This document shows, piece after piece, positions 7,086 to 9,130 of a stretch of 9,130 nt of DNA. The translations under genes were made by a program, and so were the position numbers. The stretch is from B1 sp044370475 (lineage in GTDB: Bacteria; Bacteroidota; Bacteroidia; UKL13-3). The stretch's first letter is position 1. Every line of letters begins with the position of its first letter. The notes beneath the pieces were generated by a model. That model worked only from the letters and a program-made list of their open reading frames with translations, did not search any database and was not told where the DNA came from. The DNA lies in assembly GCA_044370475.1 (NCBI GenBank), contig JBILVK010000109.1, positions 1-9,130 of the forward strand. The letters run 5' to 3'.

Positions 7086-8708
7086 TTATCTCTTCACAAC
7101 TATCTTTTGGGTAACTTTTTCATAATCTGTTTCCAAAGTTACCATAAAAGTACCCGATAAGAAACTATCTTTCAATTTTGGCTGGTAAAAGTTTTCACCT
7201 TTATTTGCCTTGGGAATTATTGTTTCTTCTATGATTTGGCCTTCCATATTTGTTATTGAAAAGGTTACCTTAGCGTTTTTTATTAACTGATACCTAATGT
7301 AAAAATCGCCATCATTTGGATTTGGAAAAACTTGCATTTTCAATGTTCCTTTACTTTGTTCGTTTAAATCGTCTAAACTCGAAAGCGCGTTTTTCACCAC
7401 ATAGACTTTAAAGATTTGATTGCTTGCCGCACTTTGTGTTCCGGTATTGGTTTCAAAAATATTTGGAGCAGTGCTACTTATACCTCCAAAGATGTAACCT
7501 ACTAAGGTAGAATCTGAGTTAAATTCGTCAAATTTAAGCACTTCATTATGGTATTGTGGGGTTTGAGTTATGGGAATAAATTCGGCCCCAGCTCCTAATA
7601 AACTTGGCATTTCCACTGGTAATTTATATTCCAACATTTCGCCATTTGCTTTTCTAGTAACCCTAGCTATGGTTTTTACAAAGGGAACTTTATTGTCTTG
7701 AACCAATACTCCTGCGCTATCATAATATTGGGCAATACCTCCAAAAAATATGCTGTGCATTTCGTTTTTTGAACTCGAATAAATTGGTAAAACGGGACAA
7801 TGGTAATGATTATAATATTGCTGAAAAGCATTATTTACAGTATGGGTTACGCTATCAACATTTACGCAATTAAGGAAAGGTAAATTAATGGTAGGTTGAA
7901 AAACTCCAGAAAACATGGTTATTCCTTCGGCACCATTCGGCAGTATTTGGGCAACTGCATTGTAATCTCTTCTATGTAAATTAGTAGCATCAGAGTATGA
8001 GGTTAAATGGGTTACTGTTAAAGTTGTTCCATCATCTTCAATGTTAAATTTTCTTACTGCATCTGTATATACTTGAATATAGGTTGGGTTGCCCATAGGA
8101 TTATAATTTCCATCAAATTTGTTTCCACCCAATAAGTAATAGGTATTATTTATTTTTTTTAAATGTCCACCTGTAACAGCAAATTGGGCATGAGATATTT
8201 GCCTAAAATGAGCGGTAAAACTGCTTCCAGCCATTACCGCATTTATAGTGGCCGAAACATTAACAGCTGTTAAATTATCAAAAGTTTTTCTAGAAGCACT
8301 TAGTGTGTTATATCCATATCCGCCAATGATATATAAGTAATTGCCTTCTTGGTGAAATTCCATATTAGTAGAACTTAATTGTTCTTGCAGTGAAACAGAT
8401 AACGAACTTAATGGCGCTGTCCATTTTTGCTTTAAGATTGGATCAATTACCCAAATTTGATTATTGTTACCTGCCACATCAAATGATGCAAAAGGTTGTC
8501 TTCTATGAAGACCATCCAATCTACCACCTATAATTAACCATTTGCCATTATGCTGTCCAAATGCATAGGCTTGTAATCCTCCTAATCCTTCAATGTTCAT
8601 AGGTTCTATGTGAATTGTAAAAGGAGCTGTTTGCCCATAGACGTTGGGTTTTAAAAGAAATATGCTTGCAAAAAGCATGAAGGTTATTTTTGAAATAGAT
8701 TTTTTCAT
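7086..8708 (-). CDS. Kelch-like propeller protein with T9SS type A sorting domain
   Basis: Secreted or surface-anchored protein of 540 residues, exported by Sec and then by the type IX secretion system. Residues 1-25 are a signal peptide (MKKSISKITFMLFASIFLL, likely cleavage after VYG). The middle contains repeated kelch-like strands ending in double glycine: LIIGG (58-62), LYIIGG (125-130), YYLLGG (190-195), SIFFGG (319-324) and YIFGG (405-409), with a weaker MFSG at 265-268. This suggests a six- or seven-bladed beta propeller of about 400 residues. The C-terminal 80 residues form the sorting domain: FPNPNDGDFYI from 461, a middle strand set, and the basic end KIVVKR. I see no catalytic motif, so a binding or structural role is more likely than an enzymatic one. 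It follows the GH53 gene after 68 bases and is closed by a strong terminator. Confidence 0.93.
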   Translation of the reverse strand: MKKSISKITFMLFASIFLLKPNVYGQTAPFTIHIEPMNIEGLGGLQAYAFGQHNGKWLIIGGRLDGLHRRQPFASFDVAGNNNQIWVIDPILKQKWTAPLSSLSVSLQEQLSSTNMEFHQEGNYLYIIGGYGYNTLSASRKTFDNLTAVNVSATINAVMAGSSFTAHFRQISHAQFAVTGGHLKKINNTYYLLGGNKFDGNYNPMGNPTYIQVYTDAVRKFNIEDDGTTLTVTHLTSYSDATNLHRRDYNAVAQILPNGAEGITMFSGVFQPTINLPFLNCVNVDSVTHTVNNAFQQYYNHYHCPVLPIYSSSKNEMHSIFFGGIAQYYDSAGVLVQDNKVPFVKTIARVTRKANGEMLEYKLPVEMPSLLGAGAEFIPITQTPQYHNEVLKFDEFNSDSTLVGYIFGGISSTAPNIFETNTGTQSAASNQIFKVYVVKNALSSLDDLNEQSKGTLKMQVFPNPNDGDFYIRYQLIKNAKVTFSITNMEGQIIEETIIPKANKGENFYQPKLKDSFLSGTFMVTLETDYEKVTQKIVVKR

Positions 8709-8712
8709 GATT

Positions 8713-8720
8713 CAAAAATA
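8713..8720 (-). promoter_or_regulatory. Possible Bacteroidota -7 element (TATTTTTG)
   Basis: TATTTTTG on the minus strand matches the TAnnTTTG -7 consensus of Bacteroidota primary-sigma promoters. It ends four bases before the ATG of the kelch/T9SS gene, which would give a leaderless or almost leaderless mRNA. I find no TTG-type -33 element at the usual distance, so this is tentative. The gene could instead be read through from the GH53 gene. Confidence 0.25.
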
Positions 8721-8776
8721 CCTGATATTGGCTTGAATCTTAGTGATAATTGTTACATAAAAACAGGAATTTAACC

Positions 8777-9130
8777 CTATTTAAATGCATTTAAAGAGGA
8801 CATAGGCTTTCCTGTATTATCAAAAGCTCCCAAAGTATAACCTTGCCAATTATTATAGGCTTCCGGCTCCCAATATAATACACCAAGTCCTTTGTTATTA
8901 GGCAGAGATTTTGTTTTAGAAATAATATCAGCAATAAACAATTCACAAGCTTGTTCTTGATCCCAACTCATTCCAATTTCCACGACCATTATCTCCGAGC
9001 CATACCTCGAAACAAGGTCCTTCATGTTTTCCAAACAACTTGCGTTTAAAGCAGCCCAATTGCTAGGAGTAGGGTATAACGACATCCCAATCACATCCCA
9101 TTTTGCACCATTCTTTTTAAGTCCATCAAA
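8777..9130 (-). CDS. GH53 endo-beta-1,4-galactanase, 5' end cut by window edge
   Basis: C-terminal 117 residues of a glycoside hydrolase family 53 enzyme, which cleaves beta-1,4-galactan side chains of pectin. The reading frame is open to base 9130, so the true start lies outside; the GTG at 9092-9094 is an internal Val codon in KWDVIGMSLYP. Visible GH53 landmarks are WDVIGMSLYPTPSNW, the VVEIGMSWD strand holding the probable nucleophile Glu (bases 8978-8980), LGVLYWEPEAYNNW and LGAFDNTGKPMSSLNAF at the end. The acid/base Glu lies in the missing part. The chain ends straight after the barrel with no T9SS sorting domain, so the enzyme is probably periplasmic or a lipoprotein, but the N-terminal signal cannot be seen. 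The kelch/T9SS gene follows after 68 bases. The upstream neighbours may form a galactan-use locus. Confidence 0.88.
   Translation of the reverse strand, partial: FDGLKKNGAKWDVIGMSLYPTPSNWAALNASCLENMKDLVSRYGSEIMVVEIGMSWDQEQACELFIADIISKTKSLPNNKGLGVLYWEPEAYNNWQGYTLGAFDNTGKPMSSLNAFK

Noticed and set aside
9092..9094. GTG as the start of the galactanase-like gene
   Set aside because: The frame is open upstream to the window edge and the residues there continue the GH53 core, so this is an internal Val codon of a cut gene.

Overview
The window is an AT-rich stretch of a Bacteroidota chromosome. It carries a C-terminal type IX secretion (T9SS) type A sorting domain, a DPP5-like S9 peptidase, a GH53 galactanase, weak or absent Shine-Dalgarno sequences and a possible TAnnTTTG promoter element. 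The exact order cannot be fixed from the sequence; something near Chitinophagales/Sphingobacteriales is a guess. All nine genes lie on the minus strand, so transcription runs from high to low coordinates. I see no convincing plus-strand gene, no RNA gene, no insertion sequence and no CRISPR array. No gene-free stretch exceeds about 140 bases.

In transcription order the right end holds the C-terminal part of a GH53 endo-galactanase (cut by the window edge) and a 540-residue kelch-like protein with a T9SS sorting domain. These two look like a secreted glycan-use or surface module, closed by a strong 16-bp hairpin terminator (6983-7020). The middle holds small housekeeping or accessory genes: a hotdog-fold acyl-CoA thioesterase, an ABM-family monooxygenase translationally coupled (ATGA overlap) to a one-domain cupin, a small lipoprotein of unknown function, and a Tag-type 3-methyladenine DNA glycosylase with its full zinc-site set.

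The left part is the most interesting. An 893-residue protein contains two complete D-alanine-D-alanine ligase (Ddl) modules in tandem, and 41 bases downstream lies a DPP5-like dipeptidyl peptidase with a signal peptide, cut off by the left edge shortly after its catalytic serine. The two Ddl halves differ at active-site positions. The first has the usual Tyr in the omega loop but Asp for Glu at a metal-ligand position and a long insertion. The second keeps the metal ligands but has Phe at the Tyr position and an altered glycine-rich loop. This suggests two different activities, or one catalytic and one altered module, in one chain. No defence system, phage or obvious mobile element is visible.
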